A stretch of DNA of 64,000 nt from Streptomyces bathyalis. GTDB lineage: Bacteria > Actinomycetota > Actinomycetes > Streptomycetales > Streptomycetaceae. Below, one piece after another: positions 16,535 through 24,394 of the stretch. The notes below the pieces were generated by a model. The model had not been told where the DNA came from. It did no database searches and saw only the letters and a program-made list of their open reading frames with translations. The position numbers and the translations under genes were made by a program. The stretch spans positions 2,232,001-2,296,000 of the forward strand of contig NZ_CP048882.1 in the NCBI RefSeq assembly GCF_015910445.1, in the 5' to 3' direction. The number at the start of each line of letters is the position of its first letter. Positions within the stretch are counted from its first letter, which is position 1.

Positions 16535-18907
16535 TTACTCGGCGATCAGCACGGCCATGGAGCGGCCACCCAGCTCGTACTTGGTGCCCTTGCCGCCGAC
16601 CGGCTTCTCCGAGCCCGGCTCGGCCACCTGGTCGGCGCCCTCGGACGCGGCGCCGGTGTCGGTCACGCGGTGCCACTCCTTACCTTCGCCGGGCGAGGGA
16701 AGCGTGAACTCGGACGCCTCCGACCACCCGTTGTAGGCGACGTACAGTCCGTCGGCCGGGTCATCGAACTCGGTGCCGTCGATGCGCCAGGCGAGCGCGT
16801 GGTTGGACGCGTCGTTCCAGTACGCGTCGTCCGGCGCGGAACCTGCCGGCGTGAACCAGTCGAGCTGGCCGGTGCCGTTGCCGTTGGTGTCCTTCGACGT
16901 GTAGAAGTCCGCGGGCCGCAGCGCCGGGTGGGCCTTGCGGAACTCGAGCAGCCGTTGCGTGTACGTACGGAAGGTGCGCTGGTCCGAATCGGGGTCGTGG
17001 CCCAGCCAGTTGGCCTCGTTGTCGAGGTTGTAGGGGTTGTTGTTGCAGCGCGTGCTGCGCAGGACCTCGTCGCCGCCGGTCATCATCGGCGTGCCCGCCG
17101 AGAGCATGAGGAAGGCGAATCCGTTGCGGGCGGCCTGCCGTTGGGCCGCGGCCCCGCCGCCCTGGTCCCAGGAGATGTTGTCGTCCGACCCGCCGTCGGA
17201 GGGGCCGTACGGCCAGGCCTGGTCGTTCTTCTTCTCGTTGCAGGAGTAGAGGTCCCGCTGCGTGAACCCGTCGTGCGCGACCATGAAGTTGACCGAGCTG
17301 GAGGGCCGCCGCCCGTCGTCGCCGTAGAGGTCGGAGGAGCCGGCGAACCGCGTGGCGAGCTGCCCCGGGGTCACCTTCTCTCCGGGCTTGTTCTGGTCGG
17401 CGCGCAGAGTGTCGCGGTACTTGCCGTTCCACTCCGCCCAGCCCTCCGGGAAGTTGCCGATCTGGTACGTGCCGTCGCCGAGCGCCCAGGGCTCGGCGAT
17501 CCAGTCGGTGCCCTCGCCGCCTCTCGCGCCGCGCGCGGGCATCTCCTCGGTGATGCGGTGCAGCGCGGTCTTCGGGTCGGTGGCGCTGTACTTGAAGCAC
17601 CCGTGCTCGCAGGTGTTGCCGAGTACGGGTGCGAGGTCGTGCCGGAAGCCGTCGACGCCGAGGGTGTCCTTCCAGTACCGCAGGGAGTCGACGACGAGGC
17701 TCTGCGCGACCGGATTGTAGGTGTTGAAGTTGCCGCCGACGCCCGTGTTGTCCATGGGTCCTTGGCGGTCGTCGGTCAGCGAGTAGTACGTGGGGTTGTC
17801 CAGGCCGCGGTAGGAGTGGATGCCGTAGGTGTTCTTGTCCCCCTCCTTCCAGGGGCCGCCTTCTCCGGTGTGGTTGTAGACCACGTCGGCGATGACCTTG
17901 ATGCCGGCGTCGTGGTACGCCTTGACCATCGCGCGGAACTCGCGGGTGGGGCCGCCGGGTGAGTCGTCCGCGGCGTAACGGCGGTCCGGGGCGAAGAAGT
18001 TGTCGGTGACGTATCCCCAGTAGTTGTCGTCCGCGCTGCTGTCCGGATCGGCGTCGTTGGCGTCGTTCTGCGATTCCTGCATGGGCAGGAACTCCACGGC
18101 GGTGACGCCGAGTCGGGCCAGCTCCTCCGCCTTCGCCGCAGCGCCCTTGTAGGTGCCGCGTTCAGCGGCCGGGACGGCGGGGTCGTTCTTGGTCAGTCCG
18201 CGCAGATGCACCTCGTAGACGATGTCGTCCTTGAGCGCGCGCCGTGGCTTCTCGCCCGTGCCTCCCCCAGAGCCTTCGGCCTGGGAGGTGCCCCCATCGC
18301 CGGATCCCGTTCCGGGCAGCACGATGCCCTTCGGGGCCTGCGCGCCGCTGTCCTCATCGCGGTGCTCGGGGCCCGAGCCGTAGACGCCTTTGTCGGTCAT
18401 CCCCTCACGCAGCGGGTCGTGGCTGACTTCGAGTGCGTACGGGTCGAGGAGCAGCTTGTTCGGGTTGAACCTGTTGCCCTTGCCGTCCACGTCGGAGACG
18501 AAGCCGGCCTCGGAGCCCTTCTTCCAGTCCTTGTCGTAGGGCCAGTTGGGGCCCCATGCGCGGTAGCCGTAGTAGACGGTGCCCTCGATGCCGTACTTCT
18601 CGCGGAGTTCCGCGACGGTCACTGTCGCCGTCCAGGTGCCGTCGGAACCGGACTCCCTCTCCAGCGGCAGGCTCGCCTTCTCGTCGGCGCCGGCGGCCTT
18701 GTCGTAGAGCTCGACGAGCATCCGCGTCGCGGCGGAGGAGTGCACCCGGAAGGTGATGCTCTCGCCGCTGCCGTCGTAGTGGGCTCCGAGGGCCGGAGCA
18801 TCCGCGGCGGCGGCCCGTGCCGGCTGGCCGGCGGCCGGCATGAGGCCGATGACGGCGGAGAGGGTGACGGCCGCTGCCGCCAGTCGGAGAAAGCGCAGGC
18901 GTCCCAA
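16535..18907 (-). CDS. secreted isoamylase-type glycogen/starch debranching enzyme (GH13)
   Basis: A 790-residue protein with a Sec-type signal peptide (basic start, then LRLAAAAVTLSAVIGLMPAAG and an Ala-rich cleavage zone). An N-terminal CBM48-like beta-domain precedes the GH13 barrel. Catalytic elements are visible: VDGFRHDLA with the nucleophile aspartate, DWIAEPW with the acid/base glutamate, and FMVAHDGFT with the third acid. The sequence and length fit bacterial secreted isoamylases, which cleave alpha-1,6 branches. An insertion rich in Gly/Ser/Thr lies near residue 190-220. The start is a TTG at 18907 preceded by GAGGAG; no later ATG/GTG keeps the signal peptide. The product would feed branched glucans to the cell. 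Confidence 0.88.
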   Translation of the reverse strand: MGRLRFLRLAAAAVTLSAVIGLMPAAGQPARAAAADAPALGAHYDGSGESITFRVHSSAATRMLVELYDKAAGADEKASLPLERESGSDGTWTATVTVAELREKYGIEGTVYYGYRAWGPNWPYDKDWKKGSEAGFVSDVDGKGNRFNPNKLLLDPYALEVSHDPLREGMTDKGVYGSGPEHRDEDSGAQAPKGIVLPGTGSGDGGTSQAEGSGGGTGEKPRRALKDDIVYEVHLRGLTKNDPAVPAAERGTYKGAAAKAEELARLGVTAVEFLPMQESQNDANDADPDSSADDNYWGYVTDNFFAPDRRYAADDSPGGPTREFRAMVKAYHDAGIKVIADVVYNHTGEGGPWKEGDKNTYGIHSYRGLDNPTYYSLTDDRQGPMDNTGVGGNFNTYNPVAQSLVVDSLRYWKDTLGVDGFRHDLAPVLGNTCEHGCFKYSATDPKTALHRITEEMPARGARGGEGTDWIAEPWALGDGTYQIGNFPEGWAEWNGKYRDTLRADQNKPGEKVTPGQLATRFAGSSDLYGDDGRRPSSSVNFMVAHDGFTQRDLYSCNEKKNDQAWPYGPSDGGSDDNISWDQGGGAAAQRQAARNGFAFLMLSAGTPMMTGGDEVLRSTRCNNNPYNLDNEANWLGHDPDSDQRTFRTYTQRLLEFRKAHPALRPADFYTSKDTNGNGTGQLDWFTPAGSAPDDAYWNDASNHALAWRIDGTEFDDPADGLYVAYNGWSEASEFTLPSPGEGKEWHRVTDTGAASEGADQVAEPGSEKPVGGKGTKYELGGRSMAVLIAE

Positions 18908-19387
18908 GGGGGTTCAGCTCCTCGAGGTGGGGGGTGGACAGGTGAGCCCGAGGAGTGCGTCGAGACGGGCCCGCGGCCCGTGCAGGCGTGCACGCACGCA
19001 CCACGGCTCCTTCGCATCGCTCGGGAGGCCGCACGCGCCGGCAGCCGGACGTCGATTCCCGTGCATCGGCGGGAACTTGAAGGGAACGTAACGGGGTCAC
19101 ACACCCCTGTAAAGGCTTCCCGCAAGATTCAGGAAGGACTTGCGAAGGGGTCCGGTTCGCCCAACAGAGCCCGATCATGGGGACATTGAGCGAGTGAAGT
19201 GCGGACAGCCCAGGGTGACGACGCACCAGGCTTCACGACTTCTTCACAGCACAGTTTCATATACGTCCCGCATCGTTGTTCGAGGCAATGGAAGGCTCTT
19301 CCACGGCCGACCACCCATCGGCCGGTGCCGTGCTGTGACCCCCACATTGCGCACACGGCGCCACATCCTCGGGGAGAGGACGCCAAC
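18908..19387. other. divergent regulatory region, isoamylase / endonuclease
   Basis: About 480 bp without a gene. On the isoamylase side, the minus-strand sequence CTTGCGGGAAGCCTTTACAG (19107-19126) resembles the CTTGCAG-type repeats found before Streptomyces amylase genes. On the nuclease side lie TTCAC direct repeats (19232-19260) with a CATATA -10-like element. These are pattern matches only. Confidence 0.4.
19232..19260 (+). promoter_or_regulatory. possible PhoP (PHO box-like) direct repeats before the nuclease gene
   Basis: TTCAC occurs at 19232 and 19243, exactly 11 bp apart, with a weaker TTTCAT further on that leads into CATATA. Streptomyces PHO boxes are 11-bp direct repeats around GTTCACC, and secreted nucleases are known members of the phosphate-starvation response. 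The third unit is poor, so this is a candidate only. Confidence 0.35.
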
Positions 19388-20245
19388 GTGGACTTCATAC
19401 GTTCCGCAGCGCGCCGCAGAACGCTCGGCGCACTCGCCGGCACCGCGCTCATAGCCGCCGTCATACAGATCCCCGCCTCCGCGGGCACGGCCACCGCACC
19501 GGACAAGAGCACCCCACGGGCCTCCGGCGCACAGCCGGCCTTCAGCGCCGCCGAAGACGACGAGTACTACAAGGACGCCGAAGGCAAGACCGGCGAAGAG
19601 CTCAAGAAGGCGCTGCACGGCATCATCAGCAAGGGCGTGACCACGCTCTCGTACGACGAGGTCTGGGACGCGCTGAAGGAGACCGACAAGGACCCGGACA
19701 ACGCGGGCAACGTCATCCTGCTCTACAGCGGCAAGTCCGATTCCGCGGACAACAACGGCGGCGGAGAGGACCAGTGGAACCGTGAGCACGTCTGGGCCAA
19801 GTCCCACGGCGACTTCGGCACCGGCAACGGCCCCGGTACGGACGTGCACCACCTGCGCCCGACCAACACCAAGGTCAACAGCATCCGCGGCAGCAAGGAC
19901 TTCGACAAGGGCGGCGAGGAAGTCGAGGGCGCGCCGGGCAGCCGCACGGACGAGGACTCCTTCGAGCCGCGCGACGAGGTCAAGGGCGATGTCGCCCGCA
20001 TGATCCTCTACATGGACGTCCGCTACGAGGGCGACGACGAGTTCCCGGACCTGGAAGCCAACGACGACGTCAACAACGGCTCCAAGCCCAACATCGGGCG
20101 GATCTCGGTCCTGAAGCAGTGGAGCGACGAGGACCCGCCGGACAAGTTCGAGGAGAACCGCAACCAGGTCATCTTCGACAAGTTCCAGAAGAACCGGAAC
20201 CCGTTCATCGACCACCCGGAGTGGGTCAAGGAGATCTACAAGTAA
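19388..20245 (+). CDS. secreted endonuclease I family nuclease
   Basis: A 285-residue protein starting at GTG 19388, preceded by GGGGAGAGG. It begins with a Sec-type signal peptide (basic RSAARRR, then TLGALAGTALIAAVIQIPASA). The mature part carries the endonuclease I core: WNREHVWAKSHGDFG and GTDVHHLRPTNTKVNSIRG, whose histidines and asparagine form the beta-beta-alpha metal finger of this non-specific nuclease family, related to Bacillus and Vibrio secreted nucleases. The C-terminal helical part is typical. Likely role: degrading extracellular DNA or RNA for phosphate and nucleosides. The gene stands alone between a divergent isoamylase and a strong terminator. Confidence 0.9.
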   Translation: MDFIRSAARRRTLGALAGTALIAAVIQIPASAGTATAPDKSTPRASGAQPAFSAAEDDEYYKDAEGKTGEELKKALHGIISKGVTTLSYDEVWDALKETDKDPDNAGNVILLYSGKSDSADNNGGGEDQWNREHVWAKSHGDFGTGNGPGTDVHHLRPTNTKVNSIRGSKDFDKGGEEVEGAPGSRTDEDSFEPRDEVKGDVARMILYMDVRYEGDDEFPDLEANDDVNNGSKPNIGRISVLKQWSDEDPPDKFEENRNQVIFDKFQKNRNPFIDHPEWVKEIYK

Positions 20246-20303
20246 GGGAACGGACCGCGGCCCCGCGTGAGCAGGGCCGCGCACCTCCCGACCCGCGGAC
20301 AGC

Positions 20304-20341
20304 ACTGTGCCCTCGTCCCTGTTCCGGGACGAGGGCACAGT
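20304..20341. terminator. perfect 16-bp inverted repeat between convergent genes
   Basis: Positions 20304-20319 and 20326-20341 are exact reverse complements with a TGTTCC loop. It lies between the ends of the nuclease gene and the left-going NlpC/P60-like gene, a bidirectional terminator. Confidence 0.85.
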
Positions 20342-20370
20342 CGCGGGGTCGCTGACTCCGGCCGTCTGCC

Positions 20371-20937
20371 TCAGTACTTCTTCGGGCGGTAGGCGTCGTA
20401 CTCGTCGCTCCCGATGCCGTAGCTGCGGGTGCTGTGGTCGGTGCCGTAGCTGCCACGCTGCTCGTAGGCCCGGTAGGACTTGTGGGCGGAGCTGGTCCAC
20501 TTCTCGAAGATGACGACGTGACGGGTCGTGGAGCTGCCGTTCGCGTCGATGATCAGGTCGCCCTTCTTCAGCTGCGACATCTTGATCTTGTTCGTGAACT
20601 GCGAGGAGGCCAGACCCACGGTGTTCGTGCCCGGCTTCCCGTACTTGAGCGCCATGCTCACGTAGCCGGAGCAGTCCGTGCGGTAGCCCTGGAACGTCTT
20701 GCTCTGGCTGTAGGGAACCTGGTGACCGTTGACGGCGGTCAGCCAGGTCTTGGCCCGCTTGATGACGGTGTCGCGGCTGATGGTGGCCTCGGCGCCGGCG
20801 TCCGCCTTCGCCGCACGCGCCTGGGTGCCTGCGGTGGGCTCCGCCGGAGCGTCACCGGCCATGGCCATGGGGGTGAGGGATGCCAGGACGGCAGCGCCCG
20901 CGACCATGGGGAGAACTATTCGTGTCCTGCGGTTCAT
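20371..20937 (-). CDS. small secreted NlpC/P60-like (C40) protein
   Basis: A 188-residue exported protein. The ATG at 20937 follows GGGGA and begins a signal peptide (NRRTRIVLPMVAGAAVLASLTPMAMA). After an Ala-rich linker the catalytic domain has YRTDCSGYVSMALKYG with the cysteine near residue 89 and TTRHVVIFEKW with the histidine near 140, the arrangement of NlpC/P60 cysteine peptidases that cut cell-wall peptides. GDLIIDANG between them is also family-typical. It is a stand-alone domain without LysM or coiled coil. A promoter at 21059-21088 gives a leader of about 115 nt. Confidence 0.8.
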   Translation of the reverse strand: MNRRTRIVLPMVAGAAVLASLTPMAMAGDAPAEPTAGTQARAAKADAGAEATISRDTVIKRAKTWLTAVNGHQVPYSQSKTFQGYRTDCSGYVSMALKYGKPGTNTVGLASSQFTNKIKMSQLKKGDLIIDANGSSTTRHVVIFEKWTSSAHKSYRAYEQRGSYGTDHSTRSYGIGSDEYDAYRPKKY

Positions 20938-21058
20938 GTGGTCCCCGTGTTTCGTCCGATTTCCCGTGACGGGCTGACAGCCGGGCACAGCGACGGACGA
21001 ATCCGCGGCGGTTGTCCCAACTCGCGGATTTCATCGGCCTGTTGCCCGACGACGGGGA

Positions 21059-21088
21059 ACGCTAGGCGTATTGAGGTGAACGCGTCAA
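21059..21088 (-). promoter_or_regulatory. strong housekeeping-type promoter of the NlpC/P60-like gene
   Basis: On the minus strand TTGACG (21083-21088) and TAGCGT (21059-21064) are 18 bp apart, a close SigHrdB-type match. Transcription would start near 21052. The leader contains an 8-bp repeat (AATCCGCG/CGCGGATT) that could form a hairpin. Confidence 0.6.
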
Positions 21089-21210
21089 TGCACTCCGGGC
21101 CCTCAGCCGATACCGATGACGAATGTCAGGCGGTGAAATTCACACCCGCCCTCGAAGTGCCTCACGGGAAATGCGCACACGTCTGCCCCGGCAGCGGCAG
21201 CCGTCCCGGA

Positions 21211-21552
21211 TCAGGCCTGTGACGTGCGGCTTCGCAGCCACCGCAGCAACAGCCCGAGCACCGTGGCATTGATGAGTGCCGCCGCGGCGAGCAGGATCAG
21301 GAAAAGCGGGAGGGTCACCGCCGTCGGCAGCAGAAAACCGATTCCGCCGGCGAGCAGCACCACGAGGAAACTCGTCGGCAGCGTGGCGAAAATCGGCCAG
21401 ACTCCCGCGAACGAAGGACCTTCGTCGTTCGCGAGAACGGCATCGAAGGCCGTCCAGACCAGCAATGCCGCACACACTGTCAAATACACGCGGGACAGCC
21501 AGTTGTCCGTCGCCGCCGAGAGAATTCGCTTCCAGCCACTGCGGTCCCGCAT
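21211..21552 (-). CDS. SCO4225-type small membrane protein
   Basis: A 113-residue protein starting at ATG 21552. MRDRSGWKRILSAATDNWLSRVYL is the conserved N-terminus I recall for the SCO4225 membrane-protein family of Streptomyces. Three membrane segments follow, including VCAALLVWTAFDAVLA, a helix in FLVVLLAGGIGFLLP and a C-terminal one in LFLILLAAAALINATVLGLLL, then a basic tail (RWLRSRTSQA). Function unknown. It lies 151 bp downstream of the STAS gene in the same direction. Confidence 0.75.
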   Translation of the reverse strand: MRDRSGWKRILSAATDNWLSRVYLTVCAALLVWTAFDAVLANDEGPSFAGVWPIFATLPTSFLVVLLAGGIGFLLPTAVTLPLFLILLAAAALINATVLGLLLRWLRSRTSQA

Positions 21553-21703
21553 GGTCACTCTTCCCGGTCGAGGAGAGATCTCGGTGAGAGATGCCGGTCG
21601 CGCGTGTTCCGGCAGATCCTCCACTGCTCCGCTGCCGGGCGCATGAGTACTTGTACTCAGATCCGCGGCTTTCCGGAAGGCCCGAGGGCCGGTTGAGCCC
21701 GCG

Positions 21704-22123
21704 TCAGGTCCGCTGCGCGGCCGCCCGCACAGCGTCGTCCAGCGTGTCGCGCACATTGAGGACGCCCGTGATGCCAGTGACCTCGAACAGCCGCCCGACG
21801 AAGGGCTGGAGGGGCCCGGCCACATGGAGAGACGTGCGGGTGCGCGTGCGCAGGAGCAGATTGAGCGCCGAGGAGTCCGCGAAGCTGACCTGCGAGAGAT
21901 CCACCACCAGCCTGTCGGCGCCCGAGTCGAGAACGTCGTCCAGGACGGGGACGACGTCCTGGACCGTGGTGATGTCCAGTTCGCCGGAGAGGGTCAGCAC
22001 CTCCACGCCCTCTTCGCGCCGCCGCGAGACCACAGGGGAGATGCCGTCGGCATCCGCGCCCCCGGTCTCCTCGTCCCGTCCGCGCTGCGGGGGCTCACCC
22101 GTCGTCTCGTCACCGGTCGTCAC
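21704..22123 (-). CDS. STAS-domain anti-anti-sigma factor
   Basis: A 139-residue protein with a disordered acidic N-terminus of about 30 residues, then a STAS domain. FADSSALNLLLR carries the serine (about residue 84) that partner kinases phosphorylate in SpoIIAA/RsbV/BldG-type antagonists. The strand VEVLTLSGELDITT and the D-R-L-V-V-D-L-S strand are typical. In such systems the unphosphorylated form releases a sigma factor by binding the anti-sigma ATPase. The probable partner is the ATPase gene 116 bp upstream. The start is a GTG (22123) with only a weak ribosome-binding site. Confidence 0.85.
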   Translation of the reverse strand: MTTGDETTGEPPQRGRDEETGGADADGISPVVSRRREEGVEVLTLSGELDITTVQDVVPVLDDVLDSGADRLVVDLSQVSFADSSALNLLLRTRTRTSLHVAGPLQPFVGRLFEVTGITGVLNVRDTLDDAVRAAAQRT

Positions 22124-22239
22124 AGCGTCTTACCTTGTCACACGCCGCACCGTCCGCCGCTCAACCGACCCGGCCCACACCCTGCGGCAACCGGAACGCG
22201 GCTTCGCGCGCGGCTCGGTGAGTCAGGACGCGGGTGGGA

Positions 22240-22677
22240 TCAGTTGAGTGACGCGCCGGCCCGGTCAGGGTGCAGCCACTGCGCGCGCATGGTCTTGCCG
22301 TGGGCCGACGCCAGCACTTCCAGCGTGTCGGCGCACTGCTCGACGATGCGCAGACCCCAGCCGCCGCTGCCGTCGAGCTTCCCCTGCCGCCAGCGCGGCG
22401 GGAGCGGCACGGGGTCCGTGACCTCGATCCGCACGCGATGCGGTTCGGCCTGTACCCGCAGTTGCCACGTCCCCCGAGCGTGACGCTGAGCGTTGGTCAC
22501 GAGTTCGGAGACGACGAGGAGTACTCCGCTCAGGTCCACCCAGGCGCATTCGCTCGCCAGGTGCTCCTCCACGGCCTTGCGTGCCTGCCCGATGTCGGTG
22601 AACACCGAATCCACCAGCAGGGCCTCCTGCTGTTGTTCCCCTCCGCCTGTCGCCGCAGGGCTGTGACCCGTAGGCAC
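22240..22677 (-). CDS. anti-sigma factor / serine kinase with HATPase domain (RsbW type)
   Basis: A GHKL-ATPase protein of about 145 residues. VVSELVTNAQRHA is the N-box, and a G-box is present in GSGGWGLRIVEQCAD, both needed for ATP binding. These small ATPases bind a SigB-type sigma factor and phosphorylate a STAS antagonist. The GTG at 22677 is preferred because GGGAGG lies 8 bp upstream; an ATG at 22683 is only 2 bp from that sequence. It diverges from a SigB/F-type sigma gene and is followed by a STAS gene, so the trio looks like a partner-switching module. Confidence 0.82.
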   Translation of the reverse strand: MPTGHSPAATGGGEQQQEALLVDSVFTDIGQARKAVEEHLASECAWVDLSGVLLVVSELVTNAQRHARGTWQLRVQAEPHRVRIEVTDPVPLPPRWRQGKLDGSGGWGLRIVEQCADTLEVLASAHGKTMRAQWLHPDRAGASLN

Positions 22678-22898
22678 AGGCATCACCTCCCGTCCTCTGC
22701 CGAGGACGCGCTCTCCTCGACGGACTCCGTTCGTCCGTACGACGCGCGTACGGAGATCCGGGTTCTCGCCGAGGTCTGTCTGTCGGTCGGTCCCAGGTCC
22801 GCTTGCCCAACGACGCAAGCCTCATGCCAACTAGATGTCGACGGACGCCTCAAGATGCCGCAAAACTGCCCATAGGCGACAACACTTCGTTCCCGGAG

Positions 22899-22923
22899 GC
22901 TTGTTCGGCCAGAAGCCGGGTAG
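22899..22923 (+). promoter_or_regulatory. SigB-type promoter before the sigma factor gene
   Basis: GCTT at 22899-22902, a 15-bp spacer and GGGTAG at 22918-22923 match the Streptomyces SigB/F/H promoter pattern GNNT-N14-16-GGGTA(C/T) except for the last base. It would start transcription about 45 bp before the ATG at 22975, suggesting that a SigB-type factor, perhaps the gene product itself, drives this gene. Confidence 0.5.
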
Positions 22924-22974
22924 GCGATACAGCCCGGCGCCCAAGTGACTCGAAGTGAAGGGCAGGTCCACGCG

Positions 22975-23868
22975 ATGACTTCCGCAACGCCGACCGTCAC
23001 GACAACGGAGGAAGCACCCTCAGGGTCGCCATCCGTATTCGAAGGGCGGGGAGCCGGAGGGGAATCGCACGAGCTGCCCGTCATCGATGAGCCCGAGAAG
23101 CTTGCTCCCGAGGACGCGCGTCAGCTCTCCAAGACGCTCTTCGACAGGCTGGCAGTCCTCGAGGAGGGCACGCACGAGTACCAGTACGTGCGCAACACCC
23201 TCATCGAGATCAACCTGACGCTCGTACGGTATTCGGCGCGCCGCTTCCGCTCCCGCGGCGACGACATGGACGACATCGTGCAGGTCGGCACCATCGGCCT
23301 GATCAAGGCGATCGACCGGTTCGACCTCTCGCGCGAGGTGGAGTTCACCACCTTCGCGATCCCGTACGTCGTCGGCGAGATCAAGCGCTTCTTCCGCGAC
23401 ACCACGTGGGACGTGCGCGTTCCGCGTCGCCTGCAGGAGATGCGCATGGACCTGGCGCGGGCCAACGACAAGCTCACCTCGAAGCTGGGCCGTTCGCCTC
23501 GCGTGAGCGAGCTCGCCGAGCATCTCGGTGTGAGCGAGGAGGAGATCGTCGAGGGCCAGGTCGCGGCCAACGGCTACAACTCCTCGTCCCTCGACGCCAC
23601 GGTCAACGACGAGGAGGGCGAGGCCTCCCTCGCGGACGTTCTGGGCGAACGTGACGAGGCCATGGAACTGGTCGAGGACTTCCACGCCCTCAAGCCCCTC
23701 CTCGCCGAACTCTCCGAGCGCGACCGGAAGATCATCGAGCTGCGCTTCGGCGACGAGCTGACGCAGGCGCAGATCGGTGAACACCTCGGTCTCTCGCAGA
23801 TGCACGTCTCCCGCCTGCTCAGCCGCGCTCTCTCCGGCCTCCGCGCCGGGATGCTCGCGCAGAACTGA
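22975..23868 (+). CDS. SigB/SigF/SigG family RNA polymerase sigma factor
   Basis: A 297-residue group 3 sigma factor. Region 2 contains RFRSRGDDMDDIVQVGTIGL, then KAIDRFDLSREVEFTTFAIPYVVGEIKRFFRD, the -10 recognition helix; region 3 follows in VSELAEHLGVSEEEIVEG; region 4 has the HTH LTQAQIGEHLGLSQMHVSRLLSRAL. It matches the stress and differentiation sigma factors of Streptomyces. ATG 22975 is chosen over an upstream GTG (22945) because of the preceding GAAGGGCAGG. The divergent ATPase gene and the STAS gene behind it are its likely regulators. I cannot say which of the several paralogues it is. Confidence 0.9.
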   Translation: MTSATPTVTTTEEAPSGSPSVFEGRGAGGESHELPVIDEPEKLAPEDARQLSKTLFDRLAVLEEGTHEYQYVRNTLIEINLTLVRYSARRFRSRGDDMDDIVQVGTIGLIKAIDRFDLSREVEFTTFAIPYVVGEIKRFFRDTTWDVRVPRRLQEMRMDLARANDKLTSKLGRSPRVSELAEHLGVSEEEIVEGQVAANGYNSSSLDATVNDEEGEASLADVLGERDEAMELVEDFHALKPLLAELSERDRKIIELRFGDELTQAQIGEHLGLSQMHVSRLLSRALSGLRAGMLAQN

Positions 23869-24004
23869 CTGCGCACCGGGTCGCTGCCTGGACGGCTGGG
23901 CGCCTCGGGCGGGTGCCCCGGCCGTCCATGGCGTCGGTGAGGAAGCGGCGGCCATCGGCACGCGATTCGGTACGGAAACCATCGGCACGGGATCCGGCAC
24001 GGAA

Positions 24005-24038
24005 AAGGGCCTGTGACGACAGATCGTCACAGGCCCTT
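24005..24038. terminator. perfect 15-bp inverted repeat, bidirectional terminator
   Basis: Positions 24005-24019 and 24024-24038 are exact reverse complements around a CAGA loop, flanked by A-rich sequence on the left and T-containing sequence on the right. It separates the convergent sigma factor and csbD-type genes. Confidence 0.85.
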
Positions 24039-24084
24039 CGGATGTTCCGTCGTCGCGCTCACGGCAGCCGCGGCGCGCACGCGG

Positions 24085-24258
24085 TCAGCGCCGGAAGGCG
24101 TCCTTGGCCTTCTCGGCCGCCTGCCGGGCGTCGCCCTTCGACTGCTCGCGGCGGCCTTCCGCCGCGAGCCGCTCGTTGCCGAGCGCGCGGCCGACGGTCT
24201 CCTTGAACTTGCCCCTGAGCTGGTCGCTCTTGGCCTGCTGCTTCTTCTCAGCACCCAC
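24085..24258 (-). CDS. CsbD-family stress protein (57 aa)
   Basis: A 57-residue, highly charged protein read from a GTG at 24258 that follows GGGGAGGAGGA. The pattern KSDQLRGKFKETVGRALGN and EGRREQSKGDARQAAEK is the CsbD repeat: an amphipathic helix, G-x-x-x-G-N turn and a second helix. CsbD proteins are small soluble general-stress proteins, controlled by SigB in Bacillus; their function is unclear. A SigB-like promoter match lies upstream at 24305-24329. The gene is too short for many length cut-offs but the ribosome-binding site, codon bias and family match are strong. Confidence 0.85.
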   Translation of the reverse strand: MGAEKKQQAKSDQLRGKFKETVGRALGNERLAAEGRREQSKGDARQAAEKAKDAFRR

Positions 24259-24304
24259 GGTGAGTCCTCCTCCCCACGAGATTTCTGCTGATGTACCGCA
24301 ACGG

Positions 24305-24329
24305 GTGCCCGCGCAAGAAGGGTGGAAAC
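24305..24329 (-). promoter_or_regulatory. SigB-like promoter of the csbD-type gene
   Basis: On the minus strand GTTT (24326-24329), a 15-bp spacer and GGGCAC (24305-24310) fit GNNT-N14-16-GGGTA(C/T) with one mismatch. The distance to the GTG start (24258) is about 40 bp. A SigB-family factor controlling csbD would fit the family's known regulation. Confidence 0.4.
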
Positions 24330-24394
24330 GACCCGGCCGAAGCCGTCCTGTGCCGAGCCGTTGAGGACGTTCGGCCCCAACTCGGCGCCCCGGG

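Noticed and set aside
20938-21058. Cyclic di-AMP (ydaO-type) riboswitch before the NlpC/P60-like gene
   Set aside because: Such switches precede cell-wall hydrolase genes in Streptomyces, but the leader here lacks the conserved sequence blocks I could recognise.
23020-24030. Long open frame on the minus strand opposite the first sigma factor gene
   Set aside because: It is the antisense of a clear sigma factor and has no domain of its own.
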